NCBI RefSeq assembly: GCF_004217315.1
Contig: NZ_SGWR01000002.1
Coordinates: 426,414 to 490,413 of the forward strand
Direction of reading: 5' to 3'
DNA from: Corticibacter populi
Lineage (GTDB): Bacteria; Pseudomonadota; Gammaproteobacteria; Burkholderiales; Burkholderiaceae_C
Length of the DNA stretch: 64,000 nucleotides
A model generated the notes under the pieces. That model searched no databases and was not told the origin of the DNA. It was given only the letters and a program-made list of their open reading frames with translations. Within the stretch, counting starts at the first letter, position 1, and every line of letters begins with the position of its first letter. The position numbers and the translations under genes are program-made. Positions 29,583 through 38,701 of this stretch are shown here, piece by piece.

Positions 29583-30569
29583 TCAGTTCACTAGCCCTTG
29601 CGCGCGCAGGTATTCGACGCGGCCTTTCTCCCGCTCGATGGCCTGCCGCGCATAGTCCGCATAGGCCTGCGGTGCCATGTAGTTGAGCGGCTGGTTCAGG
29701 CTGGCCAGGGCCTGGCGCCCCTGCGGCGATTCGAGCGCGGCCTTGAAGGCATCGTGAATGCGCTGCACGTGCGCGGGCGGCATGTCGGCGGGGCCGGCCA
29801 GGCCAAAGGGCGAGTCGACCCAGGCCTCCACCCCCAGGTCGCGGAAGGTCGGCACGTCCGGGAACAGCTCGGCACGCTCGGCGGTGAGCATGGCCAGGTA
29901 GCGCATGCGGCCCGAGCTGATGTACTGCACCGCGGTGCCGGTCATTGCCGCGGCATCCACGTGCCCGCCCAGCAGGTCGGTGGTCAGTTCGCTGTCGCCC
30001 TTGTAGGGGATGAAATTGAAATCCAGCTGCTTGGCATCGGCAATCTCGCCGAGCACGATGCGCGCCGTGCCGGTGGCGCCGGCCATGCCGACCGAGATCC
30101 GGCCGGGCCGGCGCGCGGCATCCTCGGCGAGTTCCTGCCAGCTCTGCCAGGGTGCATCCTGGCGCACCGCCAAGCCGAACACATAATCGGTCAGGCCGAT
30201 GATGTAGGTGAGCTTGAGCGGATCATAGGGCACCTTGGCGAGAAAGGGCTCGCGGAACACCGTGGCCGGGATCACCGCGATGGTGTGGCTGTCGCGGGCG
30301 CGCGCCAGCATGGCCGCGCCAAAGGTGCCATTGGCACCCGGCCGGTTCTCGATGACGATGCTCTGCCCGAGCTGCTGCGAAGCCTGCGTTGCCAGGGTGC
30401 GCAGCAGCGCGTCGGTCGGCCCACCCGCGCCATACGGCACGATGAGCTGGATGGGCTTGTCCGGGTAGTCGGCGGCGCTGGCCATGGGCGCTGCCGCCAG
30501 GCCCGCCAGTCCCAGGCCGGCCAGCAGCGTCCGGCCGATGAAGCGGCGTCGGGTGTCATTGGTATGCAT
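29583..30569 (-). CDS. Bug/TctC-family periplasmic solute-binding protein 3
   Basis: TctC-type receptor, 328 residues, start ATG 30569 after AAGGAGAC. The signal is MHTNDTRRRFIGRTLLAGLGLAGLAAAPMASAA. It shares with Bug 1 the blocks PIQLIVPYGAGGPTDA, PGANGTFGAA, TDYVFGLAVRQDAPWQSW and NQPLNYMAP, plus the same C-terminal REKGRVEYLR layout. The pair therefore arose by duplication and probably binds related ligands. It sits just downstream of the thiolase on the same strand and converges with the LysR gene. Confidence 0.93.
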   Translation of the reverse strand: MHTNDTRRRFIGRTLLAGLGLAGLAAAPMASAADYPDKPIQLIVPYGAGGPTDALLRTLATQASQQLGQSIVIENRPGANGTFGAAMLARARDSHTIAVIPATVFREPFLAKVPYDPLKLTYIIGLTDYVFGLAVRQDAPWQSWQELAEDAARRPGRISVGMAGATGTARIVLGEIADAKQLDFNFIPYKGDSELTTDLLGGHVDAAAMTGTAVQYISSGRMRYLAMLTAERAELFPDVPTFRDLGVEAWVDSPFGLAGPADMPPAHVQRIHDAFKAALESPQGRQALASLNQPLNYMAPQAYADYARQAIEREKGRVEYLRAQGLVN

Positions 30570-30643
30570 GCTTTGTCTCCTTCTCATTGTCTTTGTCCGG
30601 GTCACACCGGCTGCCGTCCCGGCCGCAGCCGACGCCCTGCCGA

Positions 30644-31846
<1,203 letters not shown>

Positions 31847-31882
31847 GTCGTCTCTCCTGTGTTCGGGTTCATTCGGCGGGAT

Positions 31883-32899
31883 TCATTCGAGGGTGATGCC
31901 GGCCTGCCGGATGACCTCGGCCCATTTGGCGGTCTCGGCGGCGATGAAGGCATCGGTCTCGGCCGGGCTGCGTCCTTCGGGGAAGGTGCCCATGTCGTGC
32001 AAGGTGGCGCGGGTGGCCTCGCTCCGGATGATCTCGGCGGCGGCCTGCGAGAGGCGCTGCACGATCTCGTCGGGAACACCGGCTGGCGCGATCAGCGCCG
32101 CCCAGGTGCTGCCGCTGACGCCATCGATACCCTGCTCGGCAAACGTCGGCACATCGGGCACAGCCGGCAGGCGCTGCTCGCCGGCCACGCCGATCAGGCG
32201 CACGCGGCCCTGGCGGCCGCCCTGCTCGATCAGATTGGTCGGCGCATCGAGCAGCACCTGGATGTGCCCACCCATGAGGTCGGCCAGCGCCGGCGCCGCG
32301 CCGCGATAGGGGGCATGCACCATGTCGATGCCGGTGCGCCACTTGAGCAGTTCGCTGGTCAGGTGTGCCGACGAACCATTGCCCGAGGAACCGTAGCTGA
32401 TCGTGCCCGGATGGGTGCGCGCGTACTCCACCAGCTCGGCCGCGGATTGGAATGGCGCATCCCTGGAGACCGCCGCCAGCAGCGGCGAAACCCCCAGCAG
32501 GGAGACGCCCATGATGTCCCTGGCAGGGTCGTAGGGCAGCTTCTTGTACAGGCTGGTGTTGGCCGCATAGGCGGCGATCACCACGCCGAAGGTGTAGCCA
32601 TCGGCAGCGGCGCGGGCCAGTTCGCCGACGCCGATGATGCTGTTGCCACCGGGTTTGTTGTCCACCACCACCGGCTGGCCCAGGCGCTGCTGCAGGCCCG
32701 GTTGCAAGAGTCGCGCCATCTGGTCGGTGAAGCCGCCCGGCGCGTAAGGCACGATGAGACGGATGGGCTTGGCGGGCCAGTCTGCGGCACCGGCAGCGTG
32801 GGCGGCTCCCACCGTCAGTCCGGTCAGTCCGGTGAGGCCGAACGCCAGCGCGGCAGCCAGGGCCAGGTGCCGCCTTGTGCGGTTGATCCGATTTGTCAT
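31883..32899 (-). CDS. Bug/TctC-family periplasmic solute-binding protein 4
   Basis: Fourth TctC-type receptor, 338 residues. The signal peptide is NRTRRHLALAAALAFGLTGLTGLTVGAAHAA. KPIRLIVPYAPGGFTDQMAR and VDNKPGGNSIIGVGELARA give the Bug signature, and YGSSGNGSSAHLTSELL the ligand strand. It is more distant from Bugs 1 and 3. It lies 36 bases upstream of the thiolase and 69 bases downstream of an acyl-CoA dehydrogenase in one presumed operon (36825 to 29583). Confidence 0.93.
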   Translation of the reverse strand: MTNRINRTRRHLALAAALAFGLTGLTGLTVGAAHAAGAADWPAKPIRLIVPYAPGGFTDQMARLLQPGLQQRLGQPVVVDNKPGGNSIIGVGELARAAADGYTFGVVIAAYAANTSLYKKLPYDPARDIMGVSLLGVSPLLAAVSRDAPFQSAAELVEYARTHPGTISYGSSGNGSSAHLTSELLKWRTGIDMVHAPYRGAAPALADLMGGHIQVLLDAPTNLIEQGGRQGRVRLIGVAGEQRLPAVPDVPTFAEQGIDGVSGSTWAALIAPAGVPDEIVQRLSQAAAEIIRSEATRATLHDMGTFPEGRSPAETDAFIAAETAKWAEVIRQAGITLE

Positions 32900-32968
32900 G
32901 GTGTGTCTCCTTGCCTTCTTTGTTTTGCGTTGTCTTTTGCTTTGTCTCGCCTTCTTTCTGTGCGCTGC

Positions 32969-34150
32969 TCAGCCTGGTGACGGCCCCACCAGCGCGCGAC
33001 CGATGATGATCTGCTGGATCTGGCTGGTGCCCTCGTAGAGCCGCAGCAACCGCACGTCGCGGTAGAAGCGCTCGACGGCGAACTCGTTGATGTATCCCGA
33101 GCCGCCATGGATCTGCACGCCGCGGTCGGCAATGCGGCCCAGCGCCTCGGTGACGAACAGCTTGGTGGCCGAGGCATGCAGCGCCACCTCGGGGTCGCTG
33201 CGGCCGGCGCCGACCAGGCCCGCCGCCGCCGCGTCGTAGCGGCGCGCGGTCTCCTGCACCAGCGCCCAGCCGGCCAGCAGCTCGGCCTGGCTGTCGGCCA
33301 GCATGGCCTGGATGAGCTGGAAGTCGCCGATGCGCTGGCCGAACTGGCGGCGCTCGCGCGCATAGGCGATCGATTCGTCGAGGATGCGCCGCGCCTGCCC
33401 GCAGGCCACCGCCGAGATGTGCAGGCGGCCGCGGTCGAGCACCTTCATGGCCGTCTTGAAGCCCTTGCCCGGCACGCCGCCGATGATGTTGGCGGCCGGC
33501 ACCCGCACGTTGTCGAGAATCACGTCGGCCGTCTTGGTGCCGCGCTGGCCCATCTTCTTGTCGGGCAGGCCGATCGTCAGGCCCGGCAGCCCGGCCGGCA
33601 CGATGAAGGCACTGATGCCGCCCGCGCCGGCGCCATCGGTACGCGCCATCAGCGTGAAGGCGCCGGCGCGCGGCGCGTTGGTGATGAAGCGCTTGGTGCC
33701 GCTGAGCAGGTAGTCGTCGCCATCGCGCACGGCGCGCAGCTTGAGCGCGGCGGCGTCGGAGCCGGCATCGGGCTCGGTCAGCGCGAAGGACATGATCAGC
33801 TCGCCGCTGGCGACGCGGGGCAGGTAGTCGCGCTTTTGCGCCTCGGTGCCATCGATCAGAATGCCCTGCGAGCCGATGCCCACGTTGGTGCCGAACACCG
33901 AGCGGAACGCCAGCGCCGTGTAGCCCAGCTCGTAGGCCACCTGCACCTCCTGCTGCATGTTCAGGCCGATGCCGCCCCACTCCTCGGGGATGGAGAGGCC
34001 GAAAAGGCCGAGCTGCTTCATGTCCTCGACGATGTCGGCGGGCACCTCGTCGAGTTCTTCCACCACGCGTTCGGCGGGCATCAGCCGCTCGCGCACGAAG
34101 CGCCGCACCGAATCGCGCAGCAGGCCGAAGGTTTCGTCATCCAATGCCAT
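32969..34150 (-). CDS. Acyl-CoA dehydrogenase
   Basis: FAD-linked alpha,beta-desaturation of an acyl-CoA. The 393-residue protein has the full three-part fold: N-terminal helices (LFGLSIPEEWGGIGL), a beta domain with SFALTEPDAGSDAAALKLRA and FITNAPRAGAF, and C-terminal helices with QIHGGSGYINEF. LYEGTSQIQQIII places the catalytic Glu near residue 370. It is a canonical short/medium-chain type, unlike the AidB-like enzyme at 26749. It follows the CoA transferase by 90 bases, fitting an activation-then-oxidation order. Confidence 0.94.
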   Translation of the reverse strand: MALDDETFGLLRDSVRRFVRERLMPAERVVEELDEVPADIVEDMKQLGLFGLSIPEEWGGIGLNMQQEVQVAYELGYTALAFRSVFGTNVGIGSQGILIDGTEAQKRDYLPRVASGELIMSFALTEPDAGSDAAALKLRAVRDGDDYLLSGTKRFITNAPRAGAFTLMARTDGAGAGGISAFIVPAGLPGLTIGLPDKKMGQRGTKTADVILDNVRVPAANIIGGVPGKGFKTAMKVLDRGRLHISAVACGQARRILDESIAYARERRQFGQRIGDFQLIQAMLADSQAELLAGWALVQETARRYDAAAAGLVGAGRSDPEVALHASATKLFVTEALGRIADRGVQIHGGSGYINEFAVERFYRDVRLLRLYEGTSQIQQIIIGRALVGPSPG

Positions 34151-34240
34151 GGGGTCTCCTTGTTCCCTTGATTCCTGTCAATCCCGTGTTCCGTGCTCCG
34201 TGTTGGCCGTGTCGGCAGGGCTGCCACCCGACTGCCCGAG

Positions 34241-35443
34241 TCAAAGCACGCCCTGGCCGCGCAGCTGCGCCAGGCGCTCGGCATCGATGCCGAGCAGTTC
34301 CTGCAGCACATCCGCCGTGCCCTCGCCGAGGAAGGGCGGCGCGCGCCGCACCGGCGGGCGCTCGCCGTCGATGCGAAACGGCGGCGCCAGCACATGGGCC
34401 TGGCCGCCCTCGGCATGCGGCATCTGCCGCACCAACCCGCCGGCCCGGGCGCGCGGCGACTGCAGCGCCTCCAGCAGGCCCAGCACCTCGCCGCACGGAA
34501 TGCCGGCGGCCGCCAGCCGCTGCAGCAGCACCGCACGCGAGCGGCTGCGCAGCGCGGGGCCGATCTCGGCCATCAAGGCCTCGCGGTTGACGCCGCGCAG
34601 CAGGTTGGTGGCATAGCGCGCGTCCTCGGCCAGGTCGGGACGTTCGATGACCTCGCGGCAAAAGCGCTGGAATTGCGCGTTGTTGCCCACGGTGATGACC
34701 AGCGGTCCATCCGCGGCATCGAACACGCCATAGGGCACGATGGAGGGGTGCGCATTGCCGTAGCGCGGCGGGTCCCCGCCCTGCAGCAGCGCCTCCAGCC
34801 CGTAGTAGGCGGTGAGCATCAGGCCGCTGTCGAACAAGGCCATCTCGATGTGCCGGCCGGCGCCGCTGCGTTCGCGGTCGAACAGCGCCGCCAGCACGCC
34901 CTGCGCGGCGTACATGCCGGTGAACATGTCCACCACCGCGACACCGAACTTGAGCGGCGGCTGGGTGGCCTCGCCATTCATGCCCATCAGGCCGGCCTCG
35001 CCCTGCACCACCAGGTCGTAGCCGGGGCGGCCGGCCTCGGCGCCGGTGCTGTCGTAGCCGGAGATGGAAACGTAGATGATGTCCTCGCGCACCGCGCGCA
35101 GGTCTTCGTAGCCCACGCCCAGCCGCGCCGCGCCGCCGTGCTTGAAGTTCTGCACCACCACGTCGCACTGCGCGGCCAGCTCGCGCACCAGGCGCTGGCC
35201 TTCGGGGTGCTGAAGGTCCACCGTCACCGAACGCTTGTTGCGGTTGACACTGTTGAAATAGGCGGTCTGCGTGGAATTGACGCGCAGGCCCCAGTCGCGC
35301 GTATCGTCGCCACGGTCGGGATGCTCGACCTTGACGACCTCGGCCCCCAGGTCCCCCAGCGTCATCGCGCACATCGGCCCGGCCAGCACGCGCGAGAGAT
35401 CGAGAACGCGCACGCCTTCGAGCGGCAAGCGGGCGCCGCTCAT
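34241..35443 (-). CDS. Class III (CaiB/BaiF) CoA-transferase, second copy
   Basis: CoA-transferase of 400 residues. The N-terminus is LEGVRVLDLSRVLAGPMCAM, followed by TLGDLGAEVVKVEHP. The catalytic Asp is expected in GRPGYDLVVQGEAGLMGM and the C-terminus is LGEGTADVLQELLGI. It is paralogous to the gene at 22481 but clearly diverged, so a different substrate is likely. The ATG overlaps the stop of the hydroxyacyl-CoA dehydrogenase gene by 4 bases, meaning the two are translated together. Confidence 0.93.
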   Translation of the reverse strand: MSGARLPLEGVRVLDLSRVLAGPMCAMTLGDLGAEVVKVEHPDRGDDTRDWGLRVNSTQTAYFNSVNRNKRSVTVDLQHPEGQRLVRELAAQCDVVVQNFKHGGAARLGVGYEDLRAVREDIIYVSISGYDSTGAEAGRPGYDLVVQGEAGLMGMNGEATQPPLKFGVAVVDMFTGMYAAQGVLAALFDRERSGAGRHIEMALFDSGLMLTAYYGLEALLQGGDPPRYGNAHPSIVPYGVFDAADGPLVITVGNNAQFQRFCREVIERPDLAEDARYATNLLRGVNREALMAEIGPALRSRSRAVLLQRLAAAGIPCGEVLGLLEALQSPRARAGGLVRQMPHAEGGQAHVLAPPFRIDGERPPVRRAPPFLGEGTADVLQELLGIDAERLAQLRGQGVL

Positions 35444-36825
35444 GCCGCGGCTCCGGTCGCGCCGTGGACGGCACCGTCGAGGCTGGCAAAATCCTCGCCG
35501 CGTGCCACCAGTTGCTCCAGCAGCGGCGATGGCCGCCAGAACAGCGCGTCCTCCTCCGCATAGCGGCGGATGTCGGCCAGCAGCGCGGCCAGACCCTGGC
35601 CGTCGGCCCAGAACATCGGGCCGCCCGTGGCGCGTGGAAAACCGTAGCCGTTGACCAGCGTCACGTCGATGTCGAGCGGGCGCAGCGCAATGCCCTCGTG
35701 CACGATGTTGGCGCCCTCGTTGACCATCGCGGCCAGGTAACGCCGCACGATTTCCGCATGGCTGAAGCTGCGCGGGGTGATGCCGGTGCGCTGGCGCTCG
35801 GCCTCGATGATGGCCAGCACCTCGGGGTCGGGGGTGCCGGTGCGCGCGCCTTTGTCATACAGGTACCAGCCGCGCCCGGTCTTCTGGCCGAACCAGCCGC
35901 GCTCGCACAGGCGGTCGGCGATCTGCACATAGCGAGCGCGCGGATCGCGCGTGGCGGCACGGCGCTTGCGCGTGGCCCAGCCGATGTCGCCACCGGCGAG
36001 ATCGGCCACCTGGAACGGCCCCATCGCAAAGCCGAATTCGCGCAGCGCCTCGTCGATCTGGTAGGGCGTGGCGCCATCCTCCATGGCGAACTCGGCCACC
36101 TGGCGGTACACCGCCAGCATGCGGTTGCCGATGAAGCCGTCGCACACGCCGGCACGCACCGGCACTTTGCCCAGCAGGCTGGCCAACGCAAAGGCGGTGG
36201 CCACCACATCATCGGCCACCTGCGCCGGCACGACGATCTCCAGCAGCTTCATGACGTGCGCGGGGGAGAAGAAATGCAGCCCGATGACATCCTGCGCGCG
36301 GCCCGTCTGCGCGGCAATCGCGTCGATGTCCAGGTAGGAAGTGTTGGTGGCCAACACCGCGCCGGCTTTGCACACACGTGCCAATTCGGCAAACACGGCA
36401 TGCTTGACGGCCATGTCCTCGAAGGCCGCCTCGATCACCAGATCCGCCTCGGCGAGCGCGGCGTAATCGCTGCCACTGGCAAAGCGCGCCAGGATGGCGG
36501 TCTGCTCGGCCGCCTCCAGGCGCCCTTTGGCGACCATGCTGGCGAACACCTTCTCGACATTGGCGCGGCCCCTGGCCGCAGCCTCGGCATCGCGCTCGAC
36601 CATCTGCACCTGCAGGCCGGCACGCAGCAGCGCCACGGCAATGCCCGCGCCCATGGTGCCGCCGCCGATCACGCCCGCATGGGCCAATGGGCGGGGTGCC
36701 ACAGCTTCGAGGCCAGGCACCAGCGCGGCCTGCTGCTCGGCCCAGGCAATGTGCGCCAGGCCATCAGACTGGCGGGCGGAAGCGGGCTGCGAATCCTGGC
36801 GTGAATCCGGATGCATTTGCGGCAT
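35440..36825 (-). CDS. 3-hydroxyacyl-CoA dehydrogenase (FadB/FadJ type without the hydratase half)
   Basis: Oxidises 3-hydroxyacyl-CoA to 3-oxoacyl-CoA with NAD. The 461 residues begin with a 45-residue linker that resembles the junction in fused FadB/FadJ proteins (AEQQAALVPGLEA). The Rossmann motif HAGVIGGGTMGAGIAVALL comes next. IGLHFFSPAHVMKLLEIV supplies the catalytic His, and duplicated 3HCDH C-terminal domains follow (CDGFIGNRML and YGFPRATGGPMFWAD). The roughly 300-residue enoyl-CoA hydratase domain is missing, and no separate hydratase is visible in this island. It leads the operon and is divergent from a LysR gene. Confidence 0.93.
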   Translation of the reverse strand: MPQMHPDSRQDSQPASARQSDGLAHIAWAEQQAALVPGLEAVAPRPLAHAGVIGGGTMGAGIAVALLRAGLQVQMVERDAEAAARGRANVEKVFASMVAKGRLEAAEQTAILARFASGSDYAALAEADLVIEAAFEDMAVKHAVFAELARVCKAGAVLATNTSYLDIDAIAAQTGRAQDVIGLHFFSPAHVMKLLEIVVPAQVADDVVATAFALASLLGKVPVRAGVCDGFIGNRMLAVYRQVAEFAMEDGATPYQIDEALREFGFAMGPFQVADLAGGDIGWATRKRRAATRDPRARYVQIADRLCERGWFGQKTGRGWYLYDKGARTGTPDPEVLAIIEAERQRTGITPRSFSHAEIVRRYLAAMVNEGANIVHEGIALRPLDIDVTLVNGYGFPRATGGPMFWADGQGLAALLADIRRYAEEDALFWRPSPLLEQLVARGEDFASLDGAVHGATGAAA

Positions 36826-36887
36826 GCGGCTGTCTCCTTGTCATTCTGTGTTGCTGAACGACTGCAGTGTAGGCTGGCAAAAATGGC

Positions 36888-36935
36888 TTGACAATACAGA
36901 CTATGATTGACATAGAGTCAAGTAATACTTGACAT
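36888..36935. promoter_or_regulatory. LysR-type operator and divergent promoters
   Basis: The divergent gap contains TTGAC-ATAGA-GTCAA (36907-36921), a perfect 5-bp palindrome. Overlapping it is CAAGTA-A-TACTTG (36919-36931), a perfect 6-bp palindrome. Three direct TTGAC copies (36888, 36907, 36929 regions) flank it. On the minus strand TTGACT-N17-TGTATT can serve as the promoter of the hydroxyacyl-CoA dehydrogenase operon. The arrangement of nested palindromes over a divergent promoter is typical of LysR control. Confidence 0.55.
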
Positions 36936-36972
36936 CCACCATACCGCTACCCGCACCGCGAATCCGCTCCAC

Positions 36973-37899
36973 ATGGATCCTTCCGCCCTGACCCTGCTGG
37001 TCGAAATCCTCGACGCCGGCAACCTCAGCCGCGCCGCCCGCAAGCTCAAGATGACGCGCGCCAACGTCAGCTACCGCCTTGCCCAGCTCGAAAAGCAGGT
37101 CGGCGCGCAGCTGATCCGCCGCACCACCGTGCTGGCCGAACCCACCGAGATCGGCAAGCGCCTCTACGAGCACGGGCTGGTGATCCGCAACGAACTGCTG
37201 CTGGCCGAGGAAAGCATTGCGCGCCTGGGCAAGGAGCTCGAAGGCCGCGTGGGCCTGAGCGTGCCCAGCGGCTACGGACAGATGGTGATGGCGGACTGGC
37301 TGATCGAGTTCAAGCGCCGCTACCCCGGCATCGTGCTCGACGTGGTATTCGAGAACCGCATCGACAACCTGGTGCGCGACGAGATCGACATCGCCATCCG
37401 CGTGCTGCCCGAGCCACCGCCGCACCTGGTGGCGCGCGACATGGGGCCGGTGCGCTACGTGGCCTGCGCCACGCCGGCCTGGGCCCAGGCACATGGCGGC
37501 ATGCCACAGGCGCCGGGTCAGCTGGCGCAGCTGCCCATCATTACTTCCGGGGTGGTCGGCGAGAAGGTACGGCTGCGCGCCTACCCGGCCAGCGGCGCGT
37601 TCCATGAGGTGCCGCTCGCGCCCACCTTGGTCTCGGAGCACTTTCCCTTTCTGCGCGAAGGCATTCTGGCAGGCCTGGGCATCGGCCTGGTGCCGGACTA
37701 CGTGGTCAAGGACGCCATTGCCAGCGGCGCGGTGCTGACGGCGCTGGGCGACTACCGCCTGAGCATCTTCGGCAACTGGCTCTTCATGCTCTACATGCCC
37801 GGGCGCCATCAGACCCGCGCCATCCGCACCTGCATCGACTACCTGCTCGAATGCTCGCAGGCGGCGCAGCGCCCCCTTCACACGGGTGTCACGGGATGA
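36973..37899 (+). CDS. LysR-family transcriptional regulator
   Basis: Regulator of 308 residues with an N-terminal HTH (MDPSALTLLVEILDAGNLSRAARKLKMTRANVSYRL, then LEKQVGAQLIRRTT). The effector domain has GRVGLSVPSGYGQMVMADWL and a C-terminal GLVPDYVVKDAIASG. The HTH sequence (KMTRANVSYRLAQLEK) is less typical than that of the regulator at 28616, which suggests a different operator. It is divergent from the dehydrogenase-CoA transferase operon that it most likely controls. The stop is followed by about 50 bases and then repeat copy B. Confidence 0.93.
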   Translation: MDPSALTLLVEILDAGNLSRAARKLKMTRANVSYRLAQLEKQVGAQLIRRTTVLAEPTEIGKRLYEHGLVIRNELLLAEESIARLGKELEGRVGLSVPSGYGQMVMADWLIEFKRRYPGIVLDVVFENRIDNLVRDEIDIAIRVLPEPPPHLVARDMGPVRYVACATPAWAQAHGGMPQAPGQLAQLPIITSGVVGEKVRLRAYPASGAFHEVPLAPTLVSEHFPFLREGILAGLGIGLVPDYVVKDAIASGAVLTALGDYRLSIFGNWLFMLYMPGRHQTRAIRTCIDYLLECSQAAQRPLHTGVTG

Positions 37900-37950
37900 G
37901 GATGGAATGCTGCGCGTCGATGCCGGACGAACGGCTACCGGCGATGGGCA

Positions 37951-38183
37951 AGAACCTGTTTACGATCTTTTCATGGGTCACGTTGTCCCGACAGGCGATG
38001 CGATGCAAGGCGCAAACTGCAGTCGGGCCGGTGGCCCGGCGAGGATTTGTCACACCGCAGCGCGCGCCTGCAGGGGCAACCCGAAGGGCAGGAGGTCAAA
38101 AACGCACCGGGCGGCGTTGCTCGCCTTGCCCACTGCGTTTTTGACCTCCCGCGTGACCCATGAAAGGATCATAAACAGGCTCT
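37951..38183 (+). repeat. Dispersed TIR element, shortened copy B
   Basis: 233 bases with ends AGAACCTGTTTACGATCTTT and AGGATCATAAACAGGCTCT. It matches copies A, C and D except that about 36 bases of the inner stem tip (the CAGACnCCCAGTCTGGG hairpin) are missing. The loss is confined to the inner inverted repeat, as expected if the cruciform tip was deleted. It separates the LysR gene from the small secreted-protein gene. Confidence 0.9.
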
Positions 38184-38266
38184 AACTGGTAACAGTTCGC
38201 AAGTACGCGGCACTTTCCGCCGCCAGCCCCATCTATTGGCCTGAGTGTCCCGAAAAGGAGAACCCA

Positions 38267-38500
38267 ATGTCCAAATCCAAAGTGAACCGATTGACTTTCG
38301 ACGCCCACAGCGTGCTGCTGTTTTCCGCCCTGGTGCTGGCCGGCCCGGCCTCGGCGAGCAACAATGCCGCGCAACGCGCTGGCAGCAATGCCGCCACCCT
38401 CAGCAGCAACCAGCCCGTGCAGGTCCAGGCACGCGCTGCAACCGCCATCCCGGGCACGCTGCAGGCGCAGAACAAGCGCCGCCAGTCCGGCGACCAGTAA
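38267..38500 (+). CDS. Small secreted protein of unknown function
   Basis: A 77-residue protein with a strong ribosome site (AAAAGGAGA) 6 bases before ATG 38267. The N-terminus SVLLFSALVLAGPASAS is a plausible Sec signal. The mature part, about 48 residues, is rich in Ala, Gln, Asn and Ser with no Cys (NNAAQRAGSNAATLSSNQPV). It ends in a basic tail (QNKRRQSGDQ). It is flanked by two inverted-repeat structures and has no operon partner. I do not recognise a family. The good start signal and codon use argue that it is real. Confidence 0.6.
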   Translation: MSKSKVNRLTFDAHSVLLFSALVLAGPASASNNAAQRAGSNAATLSSNQPVQVQARAATAIPGTLQAQNKRRQSGDQ

Positions 38501-38565
38501 TCCCATCTTCTCCCCCATCCACTGCCGGCGCGCCATGCCTGCACTGGCATGACGGATTCTTCAGA

Positions 38566-38699
38566 GCGTCTTCACAGGTTTGCCACGCAGCCGCATGGCT
38601 GTGCCATGCCCTTCGGGTTGCACCTGAAAAACCGGGTTCGCGCTTTGCAGCCACGATTTTTCAGGCACAGCGGCAGGCGCGCCGAGACTTTGAAGACGC
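38566..38699. repeat. Nested inverted repeat, REP-like
   Basis: GCGTCTTCA (38566-38574) pairs with TGAAGACGC (38691-38699). Inside it CCTGAAAAA (38623-38631) pairs with TTTTTCAGG (38657-38665). The inner stem ends in T5 on both strands and could terminate transcription from either side. It fills almost the whole gap between the small secreted-protein gene and the kinase-like gene. It is unrelated in sequence to the AGAACCTG element. Confidence 0.65.
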
Positions 38700-38701
38700 C
38701 C

